Below are positions 1-12,800 of a stretch of 64,000 nucleotides of DNA, piece by piece (position 1 is the first letter of the stretch; each line of letters opens with the position of its first letter). A program made the translations under genes and the position numbers. The notes under the pieces are model-generated. The model saw nothing but the letters and a program-made list of their open reading frames with translations. It was not told where the DNA came from and searched no databases. This stretch comes from Phallusia mammillata (lineage: Eukaryota > Chordata > Ascidiacea > Phlebobranchia > Ascidiidae). The DNA lies in the NCBI GenBank assembly GCA_003260075.1, contig QLIY01000252.1:118487-182486 (forward strand), in the 5' to 3' direction.

Positions 1-518
1 TAAGAAATGTCGCCCTGCAAAATCCTTGCAATTTTAATCACCAAGCCTTATGCCTTACACTTCAAACACTACAACGATATATGCTTTGGCAAATAAAATC
101 TAACACAAAAAAATCATGCAAAAATCATACATAGAGATTACAATTTTTAAATGGAAAATAATTTAAGGCCATTACTTTGTTACAAAACCTAATCATCCTT
201 TTCCGGCCATATCCTTAAATTAAGTCTCCCAGAATATCGAAATCCCTCGAAACCCGCTCACATCAATCAAAAATCGACTCCATCCAAAATAGCAACTCCA
301 GACGCATTTGAAGCCATGCGCCAACTACAAAAATCATCTCCATGTTGACGACACGCAAACGTCACTGCTCCAAGTCAACCCCCAGTCATGGTTTATGCCC
401 ATGTTTCACCCATGTTTGTTTTTAGCCTCCGACCGGATCATGGGTTATAAAACTCGCATGACCAACTATTAAGAATCCAGCCTCGCGTGCGCCGACGTTG
501 GGCCCAAGAGCGTTCCCT

Positions 519-574
<56 letters not shown>
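519..574. other. 56-base G run, assembly spacer or gap
   Basis: The run is an uninterrupted G tract in GC-rich flanks, with CGCCGACG on both sides. It resembles the other G spacers in the window but is longer. It is unlikely to be genomic sequence of true length. The apparent poly-glycine ORFs across it should be ignored. Confidence 0.75.
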
Positions 575-579
<5 letters not shown>

Positions 580-2152
580 ACGGTTCCGCTGGGCGTGCCC
601 GGCGTCCGAATCCTGCGTTGGCACCAGACCGGGGCCGCGGTTACGCCGATGTTATTTCCAGATTTAATGGCGAATGTTGAGTAAAACGGAAATGTTTTGT
701 TGGTCGAACGGTGAAACGCATAATAGTAGTTGAAAAGTTAGACAGGGCTTGGTAAACGTGTACACTTTATTTTAACCCAGGAAAGTTGTATTTTCGAACA
801 AATATGGATTTTTGTCCTTCTTTGATTGATTTAGAGAACAGTTTAGACAGTGTTTAAATTAAGTTCAAAAAGAGTTTATTGGCAAAGTATATCAACTTTA
901 TTAGAATATGATGCCACATACCCGCCTTATGTGCGAATCGCTGTATTAAACCGCAATACAAATTATTTATGATGCGTATCCAAATAAAAAAATGGGCACT
1001 TTTTGATCATTGCCAAAGGATATTACGCAAACGACCTTTCTCAACAAACAACGCAAAATCACCCTAATGTATTTGTACAGAAATTTCTTGGTCGTAGAAC
1101 AGCTCTAATGTTCTGTTTGTCCGAATATGGTCCGAAGTCTTGATATAACGTCATGTATTTTTCAACTATTCATCACCGTAATTTATAAACATCATTCGTT
1201 GCAATTCCTGTGGTACAGAACCTCTTGTGTTCCCGAAATACATAGATATAGCCTCACTGCGTAATCGTGTTGACAACATCGCAAACACATTTGAAGTGAT
1301 TTCACAAGCATTTCGAAGCTGTTTTGTCGCAACCACTAAGCCTCCTGGGTGGAAAACAAATTGTCACAACACGGAAACATTAGTTTTCACACTGAGTAAC
1401 TGGAATTGCCCAATATTTGCTCATGATTGCGCAAAGTTGATCTGCAACCTTGCAAAAGTTTGTTACACACTTTTCAAAATGTTGGAACGAGTTAAGGCGG
1501 ACATTTTATTTTTTCACCGCTAATTTTATGCGAATAATTTTTGGGGTGATTTTTGGTCCTAGACCTTTTCTTTGTTACAAAAATGTTTGTTTACAAAGAT
1601 TTTATAACACGACTTGATAAAATGATAAAGAAAAATAGTTTAAATCAGTTTCATGATTAGGTTTTAACTTCACTGTGTGAAACTGAAGGTTGATTCGTTC
1701 CATTTATTCGTATTACCGTTGAGAATAAACGAAGCCCTAAAGCCGCCTGAGTATAGAGCCTTATATCGAAATTGGAAAATAATAGCCGTTACAACATAAA
1801 TTTCCACAAATAAAATTTTAGGATACACGAAAAATTTCCATTAATTTGTGACGTCATCATTCTGAACATTGGTAGACAACAAAACAACGCTTACATTGTC
1901 ATAAGCTTGACCCGTGCGTGAAATTATGTCATCCCTTATACAACCACACCGCCAAGGCGTAAGCTCGTTGATGGGCTCAGATCTAACCAATCACGCAGCA
2001 AAGATGAAGCAACTAGCGCGCCTTTCTGCTAAGCGCATTAAACACACATGTTGACACGTGATCAGGAAGCCGCGCTTTGAACGAACGTTGACAAGCGTCG
2101 TGCGTACTTCAGTAATCTATGCCGCAATATTATCGTTACCTTGTGCCGGTTG

Positions 2153-2160
2153 CTTTGATC
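2153..2160 (+). promoter_or_regulatory. Candidate TCF/LEF site
   Basis: CTTTGATC matches the TCF7/LEF core. It is about 4.4 kb upstream of the FoxD start. Single short matches are weak evidence. Confidence 0.25.
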
Positions 2161-2884
2161 CCTAATCTATTGACAAGTTGTCGTGGCACTGGTAAACCAA
2201 TCGTCATCTCCTGTTTAAGGGTTGATACAAGGCGTTCAAGTAGCAAGAGAGATATCACTGGGGCTTGATTTGCGATTAGAAAGTTCCTCGGGTAAGTTTG
2301 ATGCCCAACTTTTTTGATCAACTTAGGAACAAAGGTTTTTATCGCAAAAATGGTAACAAAGTGCCAACAGAATGGGTCTGGAAATGACTTTGCGTTCTTT
2401 AATTGTTACAAAGAACATAGAACCAATACCCCAAGAAAAATCGAAACAATGTATTTACTCGACCTAATAACTGAACACAACTAAGACACAGATGAAAACA
2501 TTTTCGAAACAATGTATTTAATCGACCTAATGACTGAAAACTACAAAGACACAAACAAAGTTACCCCCACAGTAAAGACATTTTAGTACATGAAGCCGTT
2601 TCCACCATTTCTAATTAGCATACACATCAAACTTTTAAATCTATATCTAAAAACACCCTCACATTCATCCAACAATAAACTGCCTAGTTACGAATCCTCC
2701 AATGCATAAGAGTTTTATTTTAAATTCAATACACGCCTTCGCTACTGGATTCAAATTCACGCTAATGTATTCAGGTGGCTTACAACGGAGCGTGCTTTTT
2801 AGAGACTATTAAGATACAAGCAAATCGGTGTTCGCGGCAGCACCTTGAACGACGTTAGGAAGCATACGACACGACCGGGAAATT

Positions 2885-3110
2885 TGCACACCTGTAAGTC
2901 TGATAGCGCAACAAGAGGATGCGGTAAATGTACGAGTTGGATTTTTAAGGTTGAGGGTAAGGGTTCGAATCCCATGCCGACCAAATAATCAGAAAAAAAC
3001 CAAGTAGATTATTCTGCGAAAAGTATAGTCCACAGTGACACTCTAACCTTGTGTGTCGTGCAGGAGTCTTTTGCTACTGTAAATGCGAGTGAGGTCTATT
3101 TACAGTTAAA
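2885..3110 (+). repeat. tRNA-derived SINE-like sequence
   Basis: A perfect B-box-like GGTTCGAATCC lies at 2962-2972, about 60 bases after an A-box-like TAGCGCAAC. The tail contains CCTTGTGTG, shared in inverted form with the SINE-like copy near 51.4 kb. It does not fold into an obvious intact tRNA, so a decayed SINE is more likely than a tRNA gene. Confidence 0.45.
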
Positions 3111-6100
3111 ATACCGAGATAAATTTGGTGATTTGGGCAATTATAATTAGTACCATTTAGGACAATTTCATTATCCCGAGAGTTTATACAAAAATGAAAG
3201 ATATTTGAATCACAAGTGTAATTGCCAGCAAGGGCCCGGCAAATAAATTTCACAAAACAACAACTTAAAAAAGTCTATTTGACGGATGTTTTTTCAACAA
3301 TGACCAAGACATCAAGTTAAAGTTTTTTTACCATGTCTTAAATTTTGCAAAAGCTTTACCAAATGTTGACTTGAATATACACAAGAATACCATATGGTTA
3401 TTTCTGCATCATTTTAAAGCGACAAAACAACAGTTGGAACAAAAAATATTCCGAAACAAAATGATTGGAAAATATGGTAACAGTTTACTATACCAATCAA
3501 AAACTCTCAATTTTATTGAGAAACTAGGACACCAAAAGCAGTGGGAAAAGGCTTAAAACACAATGTCCAATGTTCAATTCCAAGCGCGCCGTATGGTTAA
3601 TAAGTTGCCGTTACAAGCCATTGAACAGTTGTTTCGCATATTAGCGCTGTGTAGCGATGTTTCATGGCAAACAACGCCAGTCGAAGCGTTGAGCGTCAAA
3701 TCAGCCATAAATTGTCATTCCCTTTCTCGCAAACTCTCTCCGCAAAAGCCCGAAGTCGAAGCTCCGAAAAGCAAACCCGACATTAGCGTTAGACGGCTCC
3801 GCGAGTCGGGTTTTTCAAAGTAAGATGGCCGCGTCGCGCCAGGCTAAACTGTGGACGTTTTGAGGCGTTAAAGTATACGTTTTTTTCTAAACATATTTAG
3901 TTGCAAAGTCTCAATATCATTTTTGGTTTGTATCATTAGAAGACTTACTAAATAGACGTTAAAATTGAAACCTTAAAGGGTCATACAATTGCGCATATTT
4001 ATACTCTTGAAATAATCCATATTGGCCCTTGTTACATTTTGGACATCACCGTATTCAAGTCCTTGATAAGACGAAAGGAAAGCGTCAGATGTACTGACTG
4101 ATCAGACAAGTCTACAAGGCATGCGACAGTTAGATCTCAAACAGGCCATTATCACCTTAGCAGTCAACTGAAGTCGGACCAAGCAAGCAAGTTAGGTTAG
4201 TGATAGGCGCAACGCACTTTCATTTGTCGCTTATCACTATTTGCATTCGATCCCTTGTAATGATAACTTTGTGGCGCGCCTACCAAAGTCGTACACAGGC
4301 CTATGTGGTCGTTTGTTCTGCCGCTGTAAGGCTGGAATCTGGGCTTTGGAAGTCCGCGGCAAAAAAATAGCTCGGACTAGTTAAATAGTGCGAGCCAGTA
4401 ACATTTCTCCATCAGTTGAATTTCAACAATGGTTGAACACCAGCAAGTACAATAAAGTGGGTGTAAAACCTAATAGCAACTGAAGGTTATAAGTGTAAAA
4501 GAAAATAATTCATTTGGTTAGAGACAGGCAATAATGTGGCGATGTAAAGAATTATTTAGGATACTTTGTAACTATTACTTGCAGCCCTCCGATGGAGCTG
4601 AGTTACAAGGTTTCCAATTTTAAGCGAAACGGTTTGGAAAGAATTACGCGTACTGTATTATTTGAGAAGATAAATTAGGTTACAATTGGCACAAGACTAG
4701 ACTGAGAGCGAAAACAAAATGTCTCAGTTCATTAAATTTGTTTGGTATTGTACTCAATGATGTTAAACGGCAAACGCATATGGTTAGCTGAAAACTTGTG
4801 GCAGTAAACAAACAGATTTGAAATATTTAACACAATTCAAGGATTAACCCTAAGAGGCGAATTTGTTTCTATTTTACGCTTGACGAACAAAACGATAGAG
4901 TATGCGGCCATTTTGAAACTGATCGCTGTGTTTTGTAAACAAGGCATCTCGCGTTGGTAGGAAGTCTCGGCGTAACTTCAGAGCTGTCGATATCAGTTAG
5001 TAGTTTTCGCGCTTGATTTAGATTGCGTGACATTAAGACCAGGTTTAGATTGTAGTGCGGTTTGAATTCGACTTGAGTAGAGCGCTATGGCGTGTGTGAA
5101 GATTTGCGATACATTTTAGAAGTGGTTTAGGTTACAAAACCTGAATTGTAAAAGGTCTTGACAAACATATTCAACGTTTTTAGCACCGCATTGTGAAAAT
5201 ATGATTTGAAATTTGGACATAATTATCGCCGGTTAAAAGAGTTTGTTTACATAACTATATTATTAAAATTGGTCAAAAATACCAACTAGTCGGGGGGGGG
5301 GGGCTCACAAAACTTGAATAGTGAAAGGTTTTGGTAAACGTATTAAACTTTTTGAGTCGGGCATTCTTAAAATACGATTTGAAATTTGGACATAATTATC
5401 GCCGATTAAAAGAGGCCTTTCTTTACATAACTATATTATTAAAATTGGTCAAAAATACCAACTAGTCGGTGCCCATATCTTTCGCGACAATATCACTTCA
5501 TTCTTATTCTGTTTAAATTACTATGAATAACTTTGCAATCTAAAAACGTTGGTAAATAAAAGTTTATTCGTGCATGAGCGTAACTTTATTGTCTTAAGCT
5601 TATAATATTAGGTTGTTGACGTTATTTCGAAAATTGTTTAAACTGGTCATACCGGGATAAAGTTCAAGAAAAAAGTACAAGAAAAACTTTACAATGCATT
5701 TAATATTGCTTTTTATAGAGAGAGCTTTGTCCTCGTGCCCCAATTAATTATCGATATCAAAGAGTAACTTTGCAAGCACAATATCTATAATCAGTTTGTA
5801 GATTGGAAATAACAAACGCCACGGCGCCTTTCAGAAGCTAATCAGTTTTGATGCGTAATTCAAACACATTGGGCGTTTGGAGTTCCGAACTTATCTTAAG
5901 TCGGCGCTCTAATCCCCCAACGTTGGACTTGGCTTTGATTGTGGAATATTTGTTAGGGGCCGCACGCATCAGACACGCGTGACTTTTTTCTCTGCCTTAG
6001 AGACGCAGCGAAAAAATGGACATATATTCGCGGTCGGTTGTTGATTGAGATATACATTTGCGCTTTGTGCATTGTGAAGTCAGACCTCGAAGTAGCCAAT

Positions 6101-6288
6101 GCTCAGCAAGCTACTTAAGTACAGTGTTAACTTGAAGCTAGTCAGTCGCTTAACATGAGTCGTATGTATATTACTACACAGTTAGTCAGAAATTAAAAGT
6201 ATACAGATATAATATATGTGAGGGTCAGAAGACTTGGCGCCGGAAAAATGTGCCTATGTTCGGAATTTAAACATTGTTTAAAAAGTTA

Positions 6289-6297
6289 CCTTTGATC
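6289..6297 (+). promoter_or_regulatory. Candidate TCF/LEF site in FoxD proximal promoter
   Basis: CCTTTGATC is a full TCF/LEF consensus about 250 bases upstream of the FoxD ATG. FoxD is an established early beta-catenin target in Ciona embryos, so a proximal TCF site makes sense. Binding is inferred. Confidence 0.45.
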
Positions 6298-6545
6298 AAG
6301 CCTTACTAACCGCCCTTTTTTCTTTCTGTGCAGAACCTTTAAAATACGACACAAGTGAATTTTTCTAATTACCATCAACTTGCTGAACAACGAGACAACG
6401 AAGCTGCTGCTACACAACCAACTGTGATTGTATAACGCTTCCAAGCTAGCTTGATTCCAACCGCTCTACCGCGACTCCATTGCCTGGAAACAAGCTAAGG
6501 CGCGCGTAGTTGTGATAGAAGCTTGTAACAATCAGTAGCAAGAGA

Positions 6546-7885
6546 ATGACAGTTCAGACCTACGGACACATGACCCAAGCAGAAGTCCAATCAGCCCGTT
6601 TTCCATATCAAGCGCGACCGACGCCCAACTTAGACCTGGCAATGAATTACCCAGGACATCAGTACCTGCAACAGCAAGAGATCAGTCAACGTGTTGGGGG
6701 AGGAGTTATGCGACGAAATGATGCCTCTGAACAACGCAGCAACACTCCAGGTTACAGCCACCCTTACAGGCGACCAAGTCATCATAGAGCATCGCCTACA
6801 GAGATTGGCCAGTCTTCATCGAGGTCTAGTACATCGCCGGACAATTTTCGGGACATCTCGGCTCTGCAGTTTATGAATGCTGCTGTGAAACAACTCCAAG
6901 ACCAGCTGAAGTCTTCAGTAGCACCGATGTCATCCACGGCTATTTTAGATCGCTATATCCCAAACGGAGAGACTACAGGTAATTTTAAGCTTCATAGTTT
7001 ATGCAGGAAATCTGTTTGTACTTTTATTTTTTGGTATAATTCCAAAGAAGCCCAACGGGGGGGGGGTTTTAATCTGTTTGTACTTTTATTTTTTGGTATA
7101 ATTCCAAAGAAGCCCAACGTTTGTAGTTGCTTGACTTTTAGTACCGAAAGTTGTAATCAGTATGTTTTCAAATATTCGATGTTGATAAATTCAGAAGACA
7201 TTAGTTCACGCGTTGGGACGATCGCAAATTTCATGACGCAGTTAAGTCTGTTGATTCAAATGCGACCCGATTTGTTAAATCAAACACAGACTGCGATGGA
7301 TTAAATAATCTCCTAAGCGAGCGCGAGGCTGTTAACGCGTAGTCCAAGCACTAGTTTATCTTGGATCAAGGCGAAGGCAGTACGTTGTCAGCGGCAAACC
7401 GCTAGATCAAAGGCCGCCTTGCTATGGGGATCTGATTTGCCGTCATCGCCTTCACGCGTGGCAACAATTAATGGGCCGCGCTGGCAAAAGTTTGCAAACA
7501 ATCCATCAATACTTTGGCCCGGTTCTAAGCCTTGCGATACTTGTGTTTGCTTGCTGAATGCATTTTGCGTTGATTTCGCATTTAAAACTTCTTTTTTTGG
7601 TTCAGCAGAAACCGAAGTCGATGTGACCTCAGTCTCCTCCCCAGCCCCACAGTTTTTCGATCGACGACAAATTCGCTACAACGCTGCGGACGAAGAACGT
7701 GAAGTTGACAACTCTTCGCCGGAATCAGAGCCCCAAAACCCGGCGACTCTCCTGCCTCAAGCGCTGACCGAAAAACAAGATGGCGGCGTCAGGTCACCTT
7801 CGCTTTCTAGCAACGAAGGCCCTTCTGGACAAACCTTACCCGAAGAACAGTCGGAAAGCGATTGCGGCGAAGTGTCGGGCGACAA

Positions 7886-7947
<62 letters not shown>

Positions 7948-9292
7948 CGGCGATGGCAAGAAGAAACATGTCAAGCCGCCATATTCCTACATCGCTCTTA
8001 TTACAATGTCCATTCTCCAGTCCCCGGATAAGAAACTTACTCTTAGCGGAATCTGCGAGTTCATCATGAACAGATTTCCATACTACAGAGAGAAGTTTCC
8101 CGCCTGGCAAAATTCAATCCGTCACAATCTTTCCTTAAACGACTGCTTTGTGAAAATTCCACGGGAACCTGGCAACCCTGGAAAGGGAAACTATTGGACC
8201 ATGGACCCTGATGCAGAAGACATGTTCGACAACGGTTCTTTCCTTCGCCGACGCAAGCGATTCAAGCGACAACAGCGTGACCCGTTCCGTGACCATATGT
8301 TTGCTATGGGTGGGGCTTCGAACCCCTACGGACGGGGTTACGGAATGCCTGGGAACCCCCAAGCAGCTGCTATGGCCGCCGCCCTTAACTCGTACGCTTA
8401 CATGAACCCTCTGCCCCCAGCAGTACCCCTGATGACCCCACAAGAATTGGCAAGTCGCCAAGCAGCTCTTCTGAACTTGGGTTCAAACGCATTATCTCAA
8501 TTTCCTTGTGGAAACCCAATTTTGAACTCTCTCAACTCTGGACATTTTCCATTTAACCCTGCCATGCAACGAGAGAGCCCCGAAGCAAGGCTCTTTGCCG
8601 CAAACTTGGCCATCGCAGCAAAGTCTTCATCCACTCAACCTAGTGACAATGAAGAGGTACAAAAGAAAACAAAACGACATTCGCCATTCTCAATCGAGTC
8701 CCTCATCGGCAAGAAAAGTACCGAAGATGTCCCACCATCAATTCGGGAAGAAGAAAGGAGGATTTCTAAAGGATCTGAATTTTCTTTGTCACCATCTTCA
8801 TCGCCACGCGCCAAGAGCCCAGTATCCTCTCCGTCTTGCGAGTCCTCCTCCAGAATGCGGATGCCAGGACACAGTCACATGATGAAACCAATCATCACTT
8901 CAACGCCCAAATTTTCCTCATCTTCTTCAACGACTTCGTACCATCCCCAGCTGGAAGACAGAAGAGTTGACAAGGAGGTCAGCCATTGTCCTCCTGAATC
9001 CTCTAGCCATAGAGGTGCCTCTCCAGATTCAGTAATCTCTTCTCCACTGCCACCACCCAGAATACCAACATCCATGATACCCAGCAGTCAAAATCATCTC
9101 CTAGCCAACTATGACATGGTGGCAAAGTTTTACCAAAACCCACTTGCATCAAGAGGATTTTTCGGCGCCGCAACAAACCCCACTTTGCCATTCACAGGGT
9201 TCCCCGCCTCAGCGCAAGTCCCTAACCCTCTTGGGGGCGCCGGGTATCTCCCTCCCCTGGCTGGGTGGCCTTGTTTTGGACGCACAACGTAA
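6546..9292 (+). CDS. FoxD: FoxD forkhead transcription factor (two exons, gap in exon 2)
   Basis: This is a nuclear DNA-binding transcription factor. Exon 1 is 6546-6978 (ATG start, 144 codons plus one base; Ser/Pro/Gln-rich; donor GTAATT). Exon 2 begins at 7609 after a CAGCAG tandem acceptor and restores phase as a Glu codon. It encodes an acidic segment, then a 59-G assembly run at 7886-7944, then the forkhead domain. The forkhead starts at [13 protein letters not shown] (about 7963), contains the helix-3 motif [15 protein letters not shown], and ends in RRRKRFKR near 8270. An eh1-type Groucho motif, FSIESLIG, lies at 8687-8710, as in vertebrate FoxD proteins; it implies repressor activity. 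The sequence before and after the G run is in different frames only because the run length is arbitrary. The intron also carries an artefactual duplicated block with a spacer at 7057-7066. FoxD identity rests on the forkhead plus eh1; which tunicate FoxD paralogue it is cannot be said. Confidence 0.9.
7886..7944. other. 59-G assembly run inside FoxD exon 2
   Basis: It separates the acidic N-terminal coding part (ending SGDK) from [15 protein letters not shown]. Codons flanking it are out of frame with each other. A 59-base pure G tract in coding DNA matches the spacers elsewhere in the window, so real sequence of unknown length is missing or mis-sized here. Confidence 0.85.
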
Positions 9293-9822
9293 GGAAATAA
9301 AGCCATGGTAACTTCAAACCCAATTGCCAAGAGCCATGTGTGGTTCACAGCCAGCTCAGGGCCAATCAGAGTCGTACATGTCACAACGGCGTCATATCGA
9401 TGTATCCGGTGTGTTCAACCTTTCCACTGCCTCCCGTAAATGCCATTGGCGCTTATTTTTTGGAGATTAAGCTATAATTGTGTGTGCGCATATGCAGTAA
9501 AAAGTGTGGTAGAATTTCCCATGTGGCAATACGCAGGACGCCATTTTGAGCTTAAAGCCCCTAAGAAACAAAAAAGTTTTTTTGCTGCGAAGGAGAAATT
9601 GCTCAGATACACAAACCGGCCAAGGCTGACACAACGTTTGCTTTTTTGCTTTACTTTGTGTTGTCCTCTAAGCGCAGACAAGACTATTTGCCATTGCTTT
9701 ATGCCTGTATTGATTGTTCCGCTGTATTATCTATTCCATGCGTGTCGATCTTGAATCGAAATTGTTCTTGTGTTTTTTTTGTCGTGTACGCTTTATTTGT
9801 CTCTCATTGGTTGCAATCAAAC

Positions 9823-9828
9823 AATAAA
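9823..9828 (+). terminator. FoxD polyadenylation signal candidate
   Basis: AATAAA lies about 530 bases after the FoxD stop, at the end of a T-rich 3' UTR. No other gene on this strand is nearby. Confidence 0.5.
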
Positions 9829-12800
9829 CCTTAATTACGAATTTTTTAGTTTGGGGTTTATGCAGTTATGAAAGTAAAGTACTGTATTTACAACAGGTTA
9901 GCTTTATTGTTTTACAACAGACAACATGATACTTCAGCATTTTAGGGTAAAGAGATTTACTCTGCAATAAACCGATATGAACGAAACAAATTCAGAATTA
10001 AGTCGGGGTTTTAGATCGAGTTTCTGAAAATGAGAACATTCCAATCAAACATTAGAAAACTTTTTTAATATGAAAATTATAAACGCCATATTAGTCGCAG
10101 TTAATCATTAGATTATGTTATTAACAGAGTAGACGATGACAATATCTTTAAAACAAACAAAAAAACGCCTGTACAAAAAGGTAACATTTGTAAAGCTTGG
10201 CAAATTGTGATAATGCCAGTACAGTTAAATGAGTAATCGTACAAATCGTTACTTGAGGCATAAGTACACATTAGGTTTCAGTCAGTTAACTACGGTAATG
10301 TCGCAACGTTAAATGTTAGGAGCGGTTACACAGTCTTTCATCGTGTATCGTTAACTGATGCCCTTTTGTGGTTGGTATCGAAGGTGATCCTAGGGTCGGG
10401 TGTGGTATGTGACTTGCGCATAAGCAATACTATATTGTCTGTGGCAACATACCGTCGTGATAGAATGGCAATGTTTAATGTAACTTCCAATCGTTTCGAG
10501 ATTTTTCAGGAATGTAATAAGTTTTGTTCGGCCCGCAAGAAACTTGTTTAACAGAAATTAAAACAAGTATCCGGCATTGCTGTTGAGTTAGACAAGGATT
10601 TTAAAAGGTTGTGATATTTTGCAGGTGTGTGCTGCCGTTTGTAAATTGAAACGAAACAACTACGTCTTTCTTCTGACCTGTATTAACTCTGTGGCAATAA
10701 ACACTCCATCACTAGATAGTTGATCTTTCGTATGCTCTCGTATACCCCCTAGCGACGATATTACCGGTTTGGAAGAAATACCACTATTTCCAAGATAATG
10801 ACATAATGAAACAACGGACAATAGAACAATTTTTAGAATCTCAGTCCATCTTTGATCTCAGGCGCACTTTTAAAGTTTCTTGCTGAAGTAATTTTTGGCT
10901 TACAAAAGAAACAGGTGACGCTGATATTAAACAGTGAAATTTCCCATTCCTAGTTTGCATTTAGGAAAGATTTATGTGAGATTTAACAACTCAGACGTGA
11001 TCCGTAGGCATGTACAATACAAATACATTAAAAACTTTGCCACATAAGTAGAATTACTGCGTTTTGGAAGAAAAAGTCACAAGACTTACAATAGCGTAAA
11101 GGCGACAATAAAAAATACCAAAAAACTTCACACCCGCATGACAAATTTTTACAGTATAATTCCCCTTTTTTTCTTATACGAACACACGCAAATTCATGGA
11201 GAATCGTGAATTTAAAAACTGACCTTTAAATGACCCCAAAACGACCAAATATTCACACGTGCTTTTCCAGCTAATGTAGCTCTGCACGCTCAGTGGGAAC
11301 ATGACATCATAACATGACGTGATTGCGCGTTGCGTCACTCGCATTTTGTATCGCCTGAGAGCAGTAAATTAACGCGACGGGCGGCGTTCTACATTTTTAA
11401 TGACTTTGCAACGGCTACGGGATTGCGATTTACATTGTAACTGTTCCGCACCAAAGGGAGAAGGCAGTATGATTGATGTGTTTTGTTATTGTGTGAGATA
11501 ATGCACACGGGTGAGATGCGTTTTTAAATGTAAAAGTTTGAAAGTCATGAAAAACTTAAAAGTGTGTAATCTATTCCAATGCTCACGCACAGACCCAGAT
11601 ACTTTGGATGTAATGTATCGATTTACGTATTTACGATAACTTTTGGTGATTGGCTTGGTTTAACAACACGGGGCTAAAACTTTTAACTACATCCTAATCG
11701 ACATAGTTTATATCTCATTCCCTATACATACCGAAATTTAAAGCATATTCGTTTGTCTAAAACACAGAATAATACACCAATAGCGTATTTTGTATTACAC
11801 ATATGCGGCCAAAACAAAGTTAGGTATGGCGTTAAAGACAATAACTCTAAGAAGGTTTAGATAAGGGGTTCGTACAAAGCGGATCAGATTTAAGACCAGC
11901 AAAACCGACTGCACGTTGAAGCAATAGCCATTGATTTATTACGGACAAACTTGATCTACAACACGCTTAAGTTTGACATAATCCGTCAAATCGGCCTTTG
12001 AAATCTACAGACTAGCGGTTACGAAGTTTATTTGTTCTCTTATTGGCTGACGTGATTCACGTGACACGATCAAGGCAGGAAAGGCGGGAGGTGACATCAA
12101 ACAGGTGGGAAGGAGAGAGAAGGGTTTTGTTTTCTTGTTAATCCGCAATACAAACTCCAGCCAAGTGGGTTTGGGAAGCTAAAACACATGCGTCGGCTCG
12201 TTGCCTTGTAGTAAAGATTTGCCTATCGCATTAGCGTGCACTTTTCAGTTGTGTGAACTCACGGTGACCCTATGTTTTGAGAGGCATAATCAGGAAACAT
12301 CTCTTAAATCGAAGTTAATTGCGGTGACCTGAGTACAAGGATCGGATGCTGTATTGCAAAGATGACCTAAAAAATGACTTAATTGCAAAGGGTCATTGAG
12401 TTTTTTTGACTTCAGTGGGCATTGTTGGCGTCGATTTCACAATGATTTGCACAAATGCTGCAATTTTTTCAGTATTGCTTGGTACTACGCCACGTTATTC
12501 CTATCACTTTTTAGTTTACTAAATTGCCATGATTGCTAACATGTCTCAATTCCAAAATACAGTCAACTAACGAATCAAACCGGTATATTTTTTGATGTTT
12601 TGTTCAGTTTCAAAGTAACTTTGCCTCAAAAAACACCAGTGGTTGAACCAAGTCTGAACCATCCAAACCTCAAATTATACAAAAATACCACATTTTGTTT
12701 ATGGGGTAATTGCCCAACACACATTACCGTAAATTTAGAGAAAAACCTGTTTGTCTGCCCCAGTTACAAAGCACCATGCGCCTCAACAAAAGATTGATGA

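Larger units (their letters stand above)
1..6545. other. Upstream non-coding region of FoxD
   Basis: I find no convincing coding exon here. The few ORFs of 60-100 codons lack recognisable domains and good splice signals. The stretch holds a G-run assembly spacer at 519-574 in an unusually GC-rich pocket (about 481-670), a tRNA-headed SINE-like sequence near 2885-3110, a duplicated block around 5107-5470 split by a 12-G spacer, and TCF-type sites listed separately. A tATAATATAT-like element lies near 6208. A pyrimidine-rich AG at about 6333 could be a 5' UTR or trans-splice acceptor for FoxD. Confidence 0.6.

Noticed and set aside
487..684. Poly-glycine ORFs across 519-574
   Set aside because: They exist only because a G spacer is read as codons.
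1227..1523. 98-codon ORF, plus strand
   Set aside because: Composition and length are compatible with chance in this DNA, and no family is recognised.
3563..3823. 86-codon ORF, plus strand
   Set aside because: No domain, no splice context and no flanking exon; not supportable as a gene.
7757..8110. Minus-strand poly-proline ORF opposite FoxD
   Set aside because: It is the reverse complement of the G run and the forkhead coding sequence.
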